Part shown: one piece after another, positions 26,983 through 34,828 of the stretch
Layout: each line of letters begins with the position of its first letter
Position numbering within the stretch: the stretch's first letter is position 1
Assembly: GCF_947503045.1 (NCBI RefSeq)
Contig: NZ_CANNCF010000002.1
Location: 434,001 to 498,000, forward strand
DNA from: an uncultured Tateyamaria sp.
Lineage (GTDB): Bacteria > Pseudomonadota > Alphaproteobacteria > Rhodobacterales > Rhodobacteraceae
Length of the DNA stretch: 64,000 nt
Direction of reading: 5' to 3'
Translations under genes and position numbers: made by a program
Notes under the pieces: generated by a model
Database searches by the model: none
Seen by the model: only the letters and a program-made list of their open reading frames with translations
Told to the model about the DNA's origin: nothing

Positions 26983-27564
26983 TTATTCAGCCCCCGCCAT
27001 ATCGCCCATGTCAATCTCGGGCAGTCGATCTCCGCCGCCCAGCATCCGCACAAGGCTGCGCAGGATCAGTTCGACATTGACCACCAAAAGCAGGATCACG
27101 CCAACCAGCAGCGACAGCATCATCCAGCTGCGCGGGATACGGAACCAACCGTCAAAGGTGGGGATGTAAAGAGACGCGGTGGCAAAGCGGCCGCCGAACC
27201 CGGTGACCTCGCTCCACCCGATCTGCACGGCGACAAACAGGATCAGGCCCGAAATCACCAGCAGGACCAGCGACAACACCGCCGCGACCCGCTCGGACAT
27301 CAGCCCCGAAATCATGTCGAGCGCGACAAAGCCGCCCCGCCGAAACGCGGTCGGGGCCATCAGACCCGTCATCCAGAGCATGCAGAACCGGGCGGCCTCG
27401 TCCGGCCAGGGAAGGGCGTTGTTGAACACGTATCGCGCAACAACCTGAATGAGAATGGCAACCACCATGACGGCAATCGCGACAATACCGATTGCACGTC
27501 CGATCTTCAGGACAAACGCAATCACGGCCCCCATCGGTGCAAGCACCGCCAGTAGTAAGCCCAT
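26983..27564 (-). CDS. dctQ: TRAP transporter small permease, DctQ family
   Basis: Inner-membrane protein of 193 aa with four helices (about 19-38, 56-74, 97-118, 147-168). It contains the LPWPDEAARFCMLWM stretch typical for DctQ, where Trp/Asp/Glu residues follow the second helix. It forms the membrane complex with DctM and is needed for transport of the DctP-bound solute. It is separated from the flavin reductase gene upstream by 126 bp that hold two hairpins but no clear terminator. Confidence 0.9.
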   Translation of the reverse strand: MGLLLAVLAPMGAVIAFVLKIGRAIGIVAIAVMVVAILIQVVARYVFNNALPWPDEAARFCMLWMTGLMAPTAFRRGGFVALDMISGLMSERVAAVLSLVLLVISGLILFVAVQIGWSEVTGFGGRFATASLYIPTFDGWFRIPRSWMMLSLLVGVILLLVVNVELILRSLVRMLGGGDRLPEIDMGDMAGAE

Positions 27565-27620
27565 GAGGGCCCTCCCTTTTGTCGTGGCCCGGCGGTTTCA
27601 ATCCGTCGGTGCCAAAGATG

Positions 27621-27668
27621 CGCGGTTTTCCCGCGCGTTTTCTTGGTGTGCCCGCCTTTTGCGGCGGG
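27621..27668. other. Two hairpins between flavin reductase gene and dctQ
   Basis: CGCGG/CCGCG (27621-27635) around a TTTTC loop and CCCGCC/GGCGGG (27651-27668) around TTTTGC lie in the only sizeable gap inside the minus-strand operon. Neither is followed by a T-run in the direction of transcription. They may act as mRNA stability or processing stems that set the ratio of transporter to enzymes. Confidence 0.4.
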
Positions 27669-27690
27669 TCTGTTTGTGGGTTGTCGCGCC

Positions 27691-28203
27691 TTAGCGCGGC
27701 AACGTGCCGAAACCTCCGGCAAAGAATGTGAGCGGCACGCCGTCGCGCATGGAGGTGCGCTGCACCTGACCGACGACGATGACGTGATCGCCCGCATCAT
27801 GTGCGGCCACCCTGCGACATTCAAACCGTGCAAGGCAATGATCAAGCAGCGGAACACCGTCGGCATTTATCTCGTGGGGGACGTCGTTCAGCGCGTGAAC
27901 GTTGCGGGCAACCTGTGTGCACAGGTCCTGCTGTTCAGCGGCCAGCACGTGGATCGCATAGTGATTTGCCGCATCGAAATAGGGAAAGCGGCGCGCGGCG
28001 CGGTCGACCGACCACAACACCAGCGCCGGATCCAGCGACACAGAGGAAAAACTGTTGGCGACGATGGCGACAGGCCCATCCGCGCTGGCTGCGGTGATCA
28101 CGGTGATCCCGGTTGCGAACTTGCCAAAGGCGTCACGCAACTGCCGGCCACTGTTTTCGTCCGGAGAAAACACTTTGGGTTGGTTGGGGTCTTGCATTGT
28201 CAT
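27691..28203 (-). CDS. Flavin reductase family protein (candidate SmoA-type FMN reductase)
   Basis: NAD(P)H:flavin oxidoreductase of 170 aa in the HpaC/RutF-like fold. The flavin-binding stretch NSFSSVSLDPALVLWSVDR and the region RFPYFDAANHYAIHVLA are typical. It would supply FMNH2 to the adjacent two-component monooxygenase. Three Met codons lie at the start (28206, 28203, 28197); I choose 28203, 7 bp after GAGG, which overlaps the upstream stop codon as ATGA. Tight coupling to the aldo/keto reductase and monooxygenase supports one operon. Confidence 0.88.
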   Translation of the reverse strand: MTMQDPNQPKVFSPDENSGRQLRDAFGKFATGITVITAASADGPVAIVANSFSSVSLDPALVLWSVDRAARRFPYFDAANHYAIHVLAAEQQDLCTQVARNVHALNDVPHEINADGVPLLDHCLARFECRRVAAHDAGDHVIVVGQVQRTSMRDGVPLTFFAGGFGTLPR

Positions 28204-29093
28204 CATGCCACCTCGTGTCCAAGGGCTGCCTCGTAAAGGCGAAACCATGTGGGTCGGTCAAGCGATACGGAACACGCATCGCTGATCCGCTTGATCCGGT
28301 CCAGATTGTTGGTGCCCATCACCGGCAGAATGCCTGCAGGATGCGCCAGCAGAAAGGCCACTGCGATCGCGGCGCGATCCACGCCATGGGCCGCGGCCAG
28401 TTCGTCCATGACGGCGTGCAGCTTGTCACTGCCCGACATCAGCCCGCCACCGCCAAGGGGCGACCACGCCATCAGGTGATGGCCGTGGCGTTGGTGAAAG
28501 GCCAGATCGCCGTTGGAAAAGGGGCCGATCTCGCCCAGCGAAATCTCGATCTGGTTGGTGACCAGCGACGTCTTCATCGCCGATTGCAGCAGGTCCCAGT
28601 CATAGGGGCGAAAATTCGAAACACCCACCGCGCCGACCTTGCCGCTTGCCACGGCCTCGTCCAGCGCCGCGCCGGTTTCATGATGGTCCATGAACGGATC
28701 GGGGCGGTGGATCAGCAGCAGATCAATGTGATCAATCGCCATGTCGCGCAGCGAATGTTCAATGCTCGACATGATGTGGGCGCGGGAGGTGTCGTAATAC
28801 TTGACGGGCGCGTCGGCATAGCGGCCCGCAGGGGCGACGATGTCACACTTGGTCACGATCTCCATCTTTGCGCGCAGACCTGTATCCGCCTTCAGCGCCT
28901 CACCCAGAATCGCCTCGGCGACATAGCCGCCATAGATATCCGCCTGGTCAAAGGTCGTGATGCCCTGATCGAGGCAGGCGTTGATCTTGGCCTGCACATG
29001 GGAGGTCGAGGTGTCGGTGTCATCGCCAATCCGCCACATGCCATAGACGATGCGGGAAAAGTTCAGGTTTGGGGATAGTTGGACGCGGTCCAT
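28203..29093 (-). CDS. Aldo/keto reductase (candidate SmoB-type 6-oxo-sugar reductase)
   Basis: NADPH-dependent oxidoreductase of 296 aa with the AKR TIM barrel. The catalytic tetrad reads Asp49, Tyr54 (FDQADIYGG), Lys82 (VTKCD) and His129 (LLIHRPDP), so it should be active. In the sulfo-SMO pathway an AKR reduces the 6-oxo-glucose released by desulfonation to glucose; the same role is plausible here by context. The frame extends upstream, but the ATG at 29093 overlaps the monooxygenase stop (TGATG), which decides the start. Other members of this YdhF-like branch have unknown substrates. Confidence 0.88.
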   Translation of the reverse strand: MDRVQLSPNLNFSRIVYGMWRIGDDTDTSTSHVQAKINACLDQGITTFDQADIYGGYVAEAILGEALKADTGLRAKMEIVTKCDIVAPAGRYADAPVKYYDTSRAHIMSSIEHSLRDMAIDHIDLLLIHRPDPFMDHHETGAALDEAVASGKVGAVGVSNFRPYDWDLLQSAMKTSLVTNQIEISLGEIGPFSNGDLAFHQRHGHHLMAWSPLGGGGLMSGSDKLHAVMDELAAAHGVDRAAIAVAFLLAHPAGILPVMGTNNLDRIKRISDACSVSLDRPTWFRLYEAALGHEVA

Positions 29094-30247
29094 CAGCGGC
29101 GCTCTCCTGCGGCAAGGGGTGTGGCAGGTGCGCTTGCGGGCACCCGGCCATAAGCATGGGGCAGCGAGCAGGTTTTCAAGTGCGGCATGACGCGCGACCC
29201 GAAATGCTTGGCTTCCTCGATATGGGGATAGCCCGAAAAGATGAAGGCGCGGATGCCCATCTTTTGATACTCTTCGATCTTGGACAGGACCTGATCGGTC
29301 GACCCGACCAATGCAGCGCCACAGCCCGACCGCGCGCGGCCCACCCCGGTCCAGAGGTTGGGCTCGACATAGCCGAACTTGTCCGCCAGCTCGCGCGCCT
29401 TGGCCTGATGCGCCACACCCAACGACGTGCTGTCCAGCGCCCGGTCGCGGATCAACTGGCCATATTCGTCGTCCAGCTTGGACACGATGTAATCGGCATA
29501 TTCGCGCGCTTCTGCTTCGGTGTCGCGCACGATCATGTGCACGCGCAGCCCGTAATCGAGGGTCCGGTTGTACTTTTCGGCCACCGCGTTCACATCGCGC
29601 ATGCGCCCGGCGAGGTTTTCCATCGGCTCGGGCCACATCAGGTACACGTCGCAATGTTGCCCGCACAGCTCCAGCGCGGACGGCGAATAGCCCCCGAAAT
29701 AAAGCAGCGGGCCACCTGTCTGGTAAGGACGCACCGGGTCCGTGGTCAGACCGGAAAAGTTATAAACCTCGCCCTCGTAATTGATCTCGTCCCGCGTCCA
29801 CGCCTGTTTCAGGATTTCGACCACCTCGCGCGAACGCTGATAGCGGTAATCACTTTCGGCTTTTTCGCCGGGAAAGTCCGAGCTGATGATGTTGACCGTC
29901 AACCGGCCCTCAAGCATGTGATCGAGTGTGGCGATGGTGCGCGCCAGCATGATGGGCTGCACCTCGCCGCAGCGCACAGCAGCCAGCAGGTTGATCTTGT
30001 CGGTGATCGGCGCGCAGCCCGCAACAAACGACAGCGTGTCCTGCCCCACCTGATAGGAGGATGGGCACAGGATGTTGCGAAAGCCCTGCGCTTCGGCCTC
30101 TTTGACGATGTCCGAGCAATGCGCCCAGCTCGATCGCAGATCGCCATCCGGCACCCCGAGAAACTGGTAATCGTCCGAACAAAGGGCCGAAAACCATGAC
30201 ACTTCGGCGCCATCAAGGTCAGGAGAGGTGATAGGAACGATGGTCAT
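29093..30247 (-). CDS. SsuD-like FMNH2-dependent sulfonate monooxygenase (candidate sulfoquinovose monooxygenase, SmoC type)
   Basis: LLM-class monooxygenase of 384 aa, predicted to cleave a C-S bond with O2 and reduced flavin, releasing sulfite and an aldehyde. Key SsuD active-site residues are kept at a constant offset of nine: Trp205, Arg235 and His237 (RVHMIV), Arg306 (GVGRARSG), Tyr340 and His342 (SGYPHIEE). SsuD residues Cys54 and His11 have no equivalents, which suggests a different substrate from linear alkanesulfonates. The ATG at 30247 is preferred over one at 30298 that lies inside an operator-like repeat. First gene of the operon, divergent from the GntR gene. Confidence 0.88.
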   Translation of the reverse strand: MTIVPITSPDLDGAEVSWFSALCSDDYQFLGVPDGDLRSSWAHCSDIVKEAEAQGFRNILCPSSYQVGQDTLSFVAGCAPITDKINLLAAVRCGEVQPIMLARTIATLDHMLEGRLTVNIISSDFPGEKAESDYRYQRSREVVEILKQAWTRDEINYEGEVYNFSGLTTDPVRPYQTGGPLLYFGGYSPSALELCGQHCDVYLMWPEPMENLAGRMRDVNAVAEKYNRTLDYGLRVHMIVRDTEAEAREYADYIVSKLDDEYGQLIRDRALDSTSLGVAHQAKARELADKFGYVEPNLWTGVGRARSGCGAALVGSTDQVLSKIEEYQKMGIRAFIFSGYPHIEEAKHFGSRVMPHLKTCSLPHAYGRVPASAPATPLAAGERR

Positions 30248-30296
30248 GTGGGGCAGCGCCTTGAATCTGGTAACTTGCCTCTTGCGTAACACTGTC

Positions 30297-30323
30297 ATTG
30301 ATGTAGATCAATAGTGTATCAAT
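30297..30323. promoter_or_regulatory. Candidate GntR operator in the divergent promoter region
   Basis: ATTGAT (30297-30302) and ATCAAT (30307-30312) form a perfect inverted repeat with a 4-bp centre, and a further ATCAAT stands at 30318-30323, exactly 11 bp after the second half. The site lies between the monooxygenase start and the GntR start, the expected place for a regulator of both transcripts. Binding by the neighbouring regulator is inferred. Confidence 0.6.
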
Positions 30324-30350
30324 TTTCATCTGCCCGGATCAGACGCCGCC

Positions 30351-31079
30351 GTGTCACAGCCCCAGAACTCCCCTCACGCGTTGCCGATCTATGTCCAGAT
30401 CGCCGAGCTTCTGACCCGCGATATCGTGTCGGGGCGGCTGATCGACGGTGAACGGCTGCGCCCCGAACGCGAGATGGCGGCCGAACTGGGCGTCAGCGTC
30501 GGCACCTTGCGCAAGGCCCTGCGGGATATGGGCGAAAAAGGCCTGATCGAAAGCGTGCAGGGCTCGGGCAACTATGTGCGGGCGGGCGGTGATACCGGCA
30601 CGGTCTATGCGATGTTCCGGCTTGAACTGCTGGAAGGTGGCGGCCTGCCACGCGCGCAGATCCTGTCGCTGGATCACATGGACAAGCCCGCCGATCTGCC
30701 TGCATTCGGCACGTCGAGCCGCGCGACTCGCATCCGCCGCCTGCGCTCGCTCAATGACACAATCATGGGAGTCGAGGAAATCTGGCTGGATGCAGATGCC
30801 GGTTTGATCGATCCCGACAAGATGTCCGAATCTCTTTACGCCACCTATCGCTCGGTGCTGGGACTGTGGATTCAGCGGGCCGAAGACCGGGTCAGCCTCG
30901 GTTCCGTGCCCGACTGGGCGCCCGACGCCTACGCCCCCCGCCCCGGCCAGACGGTCGGCTATATCGAACGGCTCAGCTGGGCGGACACCAGTCCTTCTGG
31001 AACGACCCCCGTCCCCATCGAATTTTCGCGCACATGGTTTGACCCGACCCGCGCGGTCTATGTCCAACGATTGAAATAA
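30351..31079 (+). CDS. GntR family transcriptional regulator with UTRA ligand-binding domain
   Basis: Regulator of 242 aa. The N-terminal winged helix (about 10-75) has the GntR pattern IAELLTRDIVSGRL, LRPEREMAAELGVSVGTLRKALRDM and GSGNYV. The C-terminal part has the UTRA fold arrangement that binds small sugars or acids. A GTG start is used. It is divergent from the monooxygenase operon and 12 bp upstream of the Gfo/Idh/MocA gene, so it most likely controls this cassette in response to the imported compound or a breakdown product. Confidence 0.9.
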   Translation: MSQPQNSPHALPIYVQIAELLTRDIVSGRLIDGERLRPEREMAAELGVSVGTLRKALRDMGEKGLIESVQGSGNYVRAGGDTGTVYAMFRLELLEGGGLPRAQILSLDHMDKPADLPAFGTSSRATRIRRLRSLNDTIMGVEEIWLDADAGLIDPDKMSESLYATYRSVLGLWIQRAEDRVSLGSVPDWAPDAYAPRPGQTVGYIERLSWADTSPSGTTPVPIEFSRTWFDPTRAVYVQRLK

Positions 31080-31091
31080 GGAACGCCTGTC

Positions 31092-32198
31092 ATGGCACAA
31101 ATGGTGAGATACGGCATTATCGGATGCGGCATGATGGGGCAGGAACACCTGCGCAACATCGCCCTGCTGCCCGACACGGATGTCGCGGCGGTCTTTGAAC
31201 CCGATGCCGAGATGGCCGCCAAGGCGCGCGAGATCGCGCCAAATGCCCGCCTCGTGGGCAGTGTCGCCGAATTGCTCGCCGTCGAAGCACTTGATTGCGT
31301 AGTGATCGTCAGCCCGAACTATTGCCATGTGGAACAGGTGCTCGAAATCGCCGCCACCCGTCCCCTGCCCCTGCTGGTGGAAAAGCCGCTGTTCACCGAT
31401 CCCGATGACGTGGCCAAACTGGCCGCCTTTCGCGACAGCTACCCGGCACCGGTCTGGGTCGCGATGGAATACCGCTACATGCCCGTCATCACGAGCTTTC
31501 TGGCCCATGCCGAGGCCGCAACCGGCGGGATCAAGCAGCTGTCGATCCGCGAACACCGCTTTCCCTTTCTGGAAAAGGTCGGCGACTGGAACCGCTTCAA
31601 CCGCTACACCGGCGGCACCTTTGTCGAGAAATGCTGTCACTTCTTTGACCTGATGCGCCACGCATTGGGGGCCGATCCGGTGCGGGTCATGGCCTCGGCC
31701 GCGCAGGCGGTGAACCATCTGGACGAGGTCTATGACGAGCAGATCCCCGACATCATCGACAGCGGCTATGTCATCGTGGATTTTGACGATGGCACGCGGG
31801 CGATGCTGGAACTGTGCATGTTCGCCGAAGGCTCCGCCTATCAGGAGGAACTGTCGGCGGTCGGCCCCCTGGGCAAGATCGAGGCCTTTGTCCCCGGCCC
31901 GGGCCGGTTCTGGCCCGCCCATCTGGGACCGGCCCCGGTGGCAAAGCTGGTGACTTCGCCGCGCGCACCGCAAGGGCCGATGGTGCACGAAATCCCCGTG
32001 GACCCGATGCTGCTGCAGGCCGGTGATCACAACGGTTCGACCTTCTTCCAGCACCAACGCTTTGTCGCCCTTGTGCGCGGCGAGACGGACACACCCGAAG
32101 TGTCCCTGACCGACGGCTGGGCCGCCGTGGCGATGGGGATCGCCGCACAGGAAAGCGCGCGCACAGGCGCAGCGGTGGACCCGCGCAAGTGGATGTAG
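31092..32198 (+). CDS. Gfo/Idh/MocA family NAD(P)-dependent oxidoreductase, possible NAD-dependent glycosidase
   Basis: Protein of 368 aa with a Rossmann N-terminal domain (GCGMMG at 11-16) and the EKP motif at 97-99 whose Lys is catalytic in the family. A GTFVEKCCHFFDLMR stretch in the second half marks the helix that contacts the sugar. Family members dehydrogenate sugars or, as in GH109 and the more recently described GH188 sulfoquinovosidases, hydrolyse glycosides by a transient NAD-dependent oxidation. Linked to a putative sulfonate monooxygenase operon, it could release sulfoquinovose from its glycoside. That role is inferred; simple sugar dehydrogenase activity is equally possible. Confidence 0.85.
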   Translation: MAQMVRYGIIGCGMMGQEHLRNIALLPDTDVAAVFEPDAEMAAKAREIAPNARLVGSVAELLAVEALDCVVIVSPNYCHVEQVLEIAATRPLPLLVEKPLFTDPDDVAKLAAFRDSYPAPVWVAMEYRYMPVITSFLAHAEAATGGIKQLSIREHRFPFLEKVGDWNRFNRYTGGTFVEKCCHFFDLMRHALGADPVRVMASAAQAVNHLDEVYDEQIPDIIDSGYVIVDFDDGTRAMLELCMFAEGSAYQEELSAVGPLGKIEAFVPGPGRFWPAHLGPAPVAKLVTSPRAPQGPMVHEIPVDPMLLQAGDHNGSTFFQHQRFVALVRGETDTPEVSLTDGWAAVAMGIAAQESARTGAAVDPRKWM

Positions 32199-32313
32199 TG
32201 GCGGCGACCGCCCGATAGACGATGCGCGCAGCCAATTACGTGCGCGCACTCTGCACAGCCCCTGCACATCTGCCCAGTTGCGCCGCCCCCCGCCAGACGC
32301 TACGCCAACGCAC

Positions 32314-33852
32314 ATGAAACCGATCCGCCTCATGTCCGGCTTTTTGACCGTGGGCTTCTGGACGCTGGCCAGCCGCATCCTCGGATTTGTGCGCGAGATC
32401 ATGCTGTTGGGCCTGATCGGGCCGGGGCCACTGATGGACGCGTTTGTCGCGGCCTTCCGCCTGCCCAACATGTTCCGCCGCTTCTTCGCCGAAGGGGCGT
32501 TCAACGCCGCTTTCGTGCCGATGTTCTCGGCCAAGGTCGAAGGGGGCGAGGATGCCGCGCGTTTCGGGCGCGATGCGCTCAACGGGCTCGCGCTGGCCAC
32601 ATTGCTGCTGACGGGACTGGCGATGATCTTCATGCCCGCGCTGGTCTGGGCCACGGCAGGCGGGTTCGATGCCGAGCGGTTCGACCTCACCGTCGGCTTC
32701 GGACGCATCGTCTTTCCCTACATCTTCTTCATGTCGCTCTCTGCGCTGTTTTCCGGTGTGCTCAACGCCACGGGCCGCTTTGCCGCTGCCGCCGCCGCTC
32801 CCGTCCTGCTCAACATCTTTGTCATCGCGGCGATGGGGCTGGCATGGGCCACGGGGGGCACGATCATCACATGGCTGATCTGGGTGATCCCGGCGGCAGG
32901 TGTCGCGCAACTGGCGCTCACATGGGGGGCGGCGGCGCAAGCAGGCTTTGCGCTCAAACCCGGCCTGCCGCGCTGGACTCCGGATATGAGCCTGATGGTG
33001 CGCACCGCCGTGCCCGCGGCACTTGCTACCGGCGTGATGCAGATCAACCTCGTGGTCGGCCAACTCGTGGCCAGCCAATATGACAGCGCAGTCAGCTGGC
33101 TTTTTGCCGCCGACCGGCTCTACCAACTGCCCCTTGGCGTGGTGGGAATCGCCGTCGGGATCGTACTGCTGCCGGACCTGTCACGCCGCCTCAAGGCAGA
33201 GGACATGAGCGGCGCGCGCGACGCCTATTCCCGCGCCAGCGAGTTCGCCATGGCCCTCACGATCCCCTCTGCCGTCGCACTGGTGGTGATCCCGCTGCCG
33301 CTGGTGTCCGTCCTCTTCGGACGGGGCGAGACGGGGGTGGATGACGTGGCCGCCATCGCCTTTGCCGTGGCCATCTACGGGCTCGGACTGCCCGCCTTCG
33401 TGCTGCAAAAGGTGGTGCAGCCGCAATATTTCGCACGCGGCGACACGCGCCGCCCGTTCCACTTTGCCGTAGTCGCCATGGTGATCAATGCCGCGATCGC
33501 GGTGGGTCTTGCGCCGGTCGTGGGCTGGATTGCCCCGGCGCTGGCCACCACGGTGGCAGGCTGGGCGATGCTGGGCCTGCTCTATTGGGGTCTGCGCGGC
33601 ATGGGTGACACGGTCGAGGTCGACGCCCGCTATCGCCGCCGCCTGCCCCGCATTCTGGCCGCCGCCCTCGCGATGGGCGCTGTGATGTGGATCATGGCTG
33701 TTCTGCTGAAACCGGCTCTGGGCACCGACTTTGTCCGCTATGGCGCGCTGCTGGGGCTGATCGCCCTTGGCGTAGCCAGCTATTTCGGGGCGGCACAGAT
33801 GTTCGGCGCGCTGAAACTGACCGAGATCAAAGGCGCGGTCAGGCGGCGCTGA
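32314..33852 (+). CDS. murJ: Lipid II flippase MurJ
   Basis: MOP-superfamily membrane protein of 512 aa with about 14 helices that moves lipid II across the inner membrane. The N-terminal ASRILGFVREIMLL and the RLPNMFRRFFAEGAFNAAFVP stretch (within which lie charged residues of the central cavity) are diagnostic. The frame continues upstream to 32278, but the ATG at 32314 gives the standard start. Not operonic with the cassette on its left, from which it is separated by 115 bp. Confidence 0.95.
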   Translation: MKPIRLMSGFLTVGFWTLASRILGFVREIMLLGLIGPGPLMDAFVAAFRLPNMFRRFFAEGAFNAAFVPMFSAKVEGGEDAARFGRDALNGLALATLLLTGLAMIFMPALVWATAGGFDAERFDLTVGFGRIVFPYIFFMSLSALFSGVLNATGRFAAAAAAPVLLNIFVIAAMGLAWATGGTIITWLIWVIPAAGVAQLALTWGAAAQAGFALKPGLPRWTPDMSLMVRTAVPAALATGVMQINLVVGQLVASQYDSAVSWLFAADRLYQLPLGVVGIAVGIVLLPDLSRRLKAEDMSGARDAYSRASEFAMALTIPSAVALVVIPLPLVSVLFGRGETGVDDVAAIAFAVAIYGLGLPAFVLQKVVQPQYFARGDTRRPFHFAVVAMVINAAIAVGLAPVVGWIAPALATTVAGWAMLGLLYWGLRGMGDTVEVDARYRRRLPRILAAALAMGAVMWIMAVLLKPALGTDFVRYGALLGLIALGVASYFGAAQMFGALKLTEIKGAVRRR

Positions 33853-33926
33853 CCACGCGGATTCAAGGGGCAAAGCCCCGCCGCGCATCGCCAAGCCGCG
33901 AAATGGCTATCCGTTGTGCAAAAGCG

Positions 33927-33971
33927 CCGCCCCGTGGGGGCGGACCGGCGCGGCCCGACGTTGCCGTCGGG
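33927..33971. repeat. Two perfect hairpins between convergent murJ and rhomboid genes
   Basis: CCGCCCC/GGGGCGG (33927-33943) and CCCGACG/CGTCGGG (33954-33971) follow each other in the 223-bp spacer between convergent genes. Neither has a T-run, so they are not textbook intrinsic terminators, but the location between two gene ends suggests a role at 3' ends. Nothing else is seen in this spacer. Confidence 0.45.
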
Positions 33972-34075
33972 CAGGTCCTGAATTCCAGGCGAAAGACCTC
34001 ATCAGAACTTTGTCGCGTCCTCGCCCGAAATCAGGGCCGCCTTGCGGCCGCCGGGCTGGCCCACCCCGACACACC

Positions 34076-34759
34076 CTACCGCCGCCGCAACACCGCCATC
34101 ACTCGCGCCATGCCGCCCGGCACCACAAAGGCCGTCAGCGCAAAGCCCGCGACAAACCCCGACAACTCCCCGATCCAGCCCAGACCCGTCTGGAACAGCA
34201 CTCCAAACAGCAACTGAATGCCCATCAAAACGCCAATCAGCATAAAGGCCTGACTTTGCGGACCACCCGTCGCGACCTGCCGCTGCCAATAAAGAAACGT
34301 GTAGGTGCCGATCAGCCCGTAGACGCAAGGATAAGCGCCAACCAACCAAGGCTCGTTCGTGACCAGCCCGAACACCAGCGCGCCAAAAATGCCGGACAGA
34401 AAGAACATCAGCACCACGGCCCAGCCGCCCAGCACCTCGCCCACCATCTTGCCCATGGCCAGCAGGATCACCCCTGCAAACAGTGACGAGGTAAAGCTGC
34501 CAAAGACAAAGGGATAGGTCACAAAACGCATCATGTGCTCGGGCAGCAGACGGGCATTTTCGACCATGAAATCGAACGCATCCCCGGAAAAGGAAAACGT
34601 GTTGAGCGCGTTCAGACGCCAGCCCACAGCCCCCGCGCCTCCGGCCAGTCCAGCCTCGCCCGCGCTGAAAATCAGCTCGGGCAGAGCAAGGGCAAGGAAC
34701 AGCAGCCACACGGCGGGCGGCAGCGGATTTACGGGGCTTGGTTCGCGATGATCGGACAT
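34076..34759 (-). CDS. Rhomboid-fold membrane protein lacking catalytic Ser and His (predicted pseudoprotease)
   Basis: Six-helix inner-membrane protein of 227 aa with rhomboid landmarks: the WR of the L1 loop (GWRL, 47-50) and the helix 4 and 6 glycine patterns. The nucleophile motif usually GxSG reads GAYPC at 141-145, with Tyr143 and Pro144 in place of Ser-Gly, and the helix 6 His is Glu198 (GELSG). It should therefore be unable to cleave. Inactive rhomboids often bind or sort membrane proteins; the partner here is unknown. A longer open frame continues over trpS on the other strand but has no homology. Confidence 0.8.
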   Translation of the reverse strand: MSDHREPSPVNPLPPAVWLLFLALALPELIFSAGEAGLAGGAGAVGWRLNALNTFSFSGDAFDFMVENARLLPEHMMRFVTYPFVFGSFTSSLFAGVILLAMGKMVGEVLGGWAVVLMFFLSGIFGALVFGLVTNEPWLVGAYPCVYGLIGTYTFLYWQRQVATGGPQSQAFMLIGVLMGIQLLFGVLFQTGLGWIGELSGFVAGFALTAFVVPGGMARVMAVLRRR

Positions 34760-34828
34760 GGGTGGGCCTGCTTGACGCTTGTTGCCCCCATGGGTAAGCC
34801 AGCCGGACAGTTTTGCCCAGAGGGTCCA

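Noticed and set aside
30354-32708. 784-residue minus-strand open frame across the GntR and Gfo/Idh/MocA genes
   Set aside because: Composition (many Arg, His, Gly, Gln) and the two well-supported plus-strand genes show it is non-coding.
34535-34828. N-terminal extension of TrpS
   Set aside because: The extra residues match no TrpS and lie opposite the rhomboid gene; the ATG at 34829 has a good ribosome-binding site.
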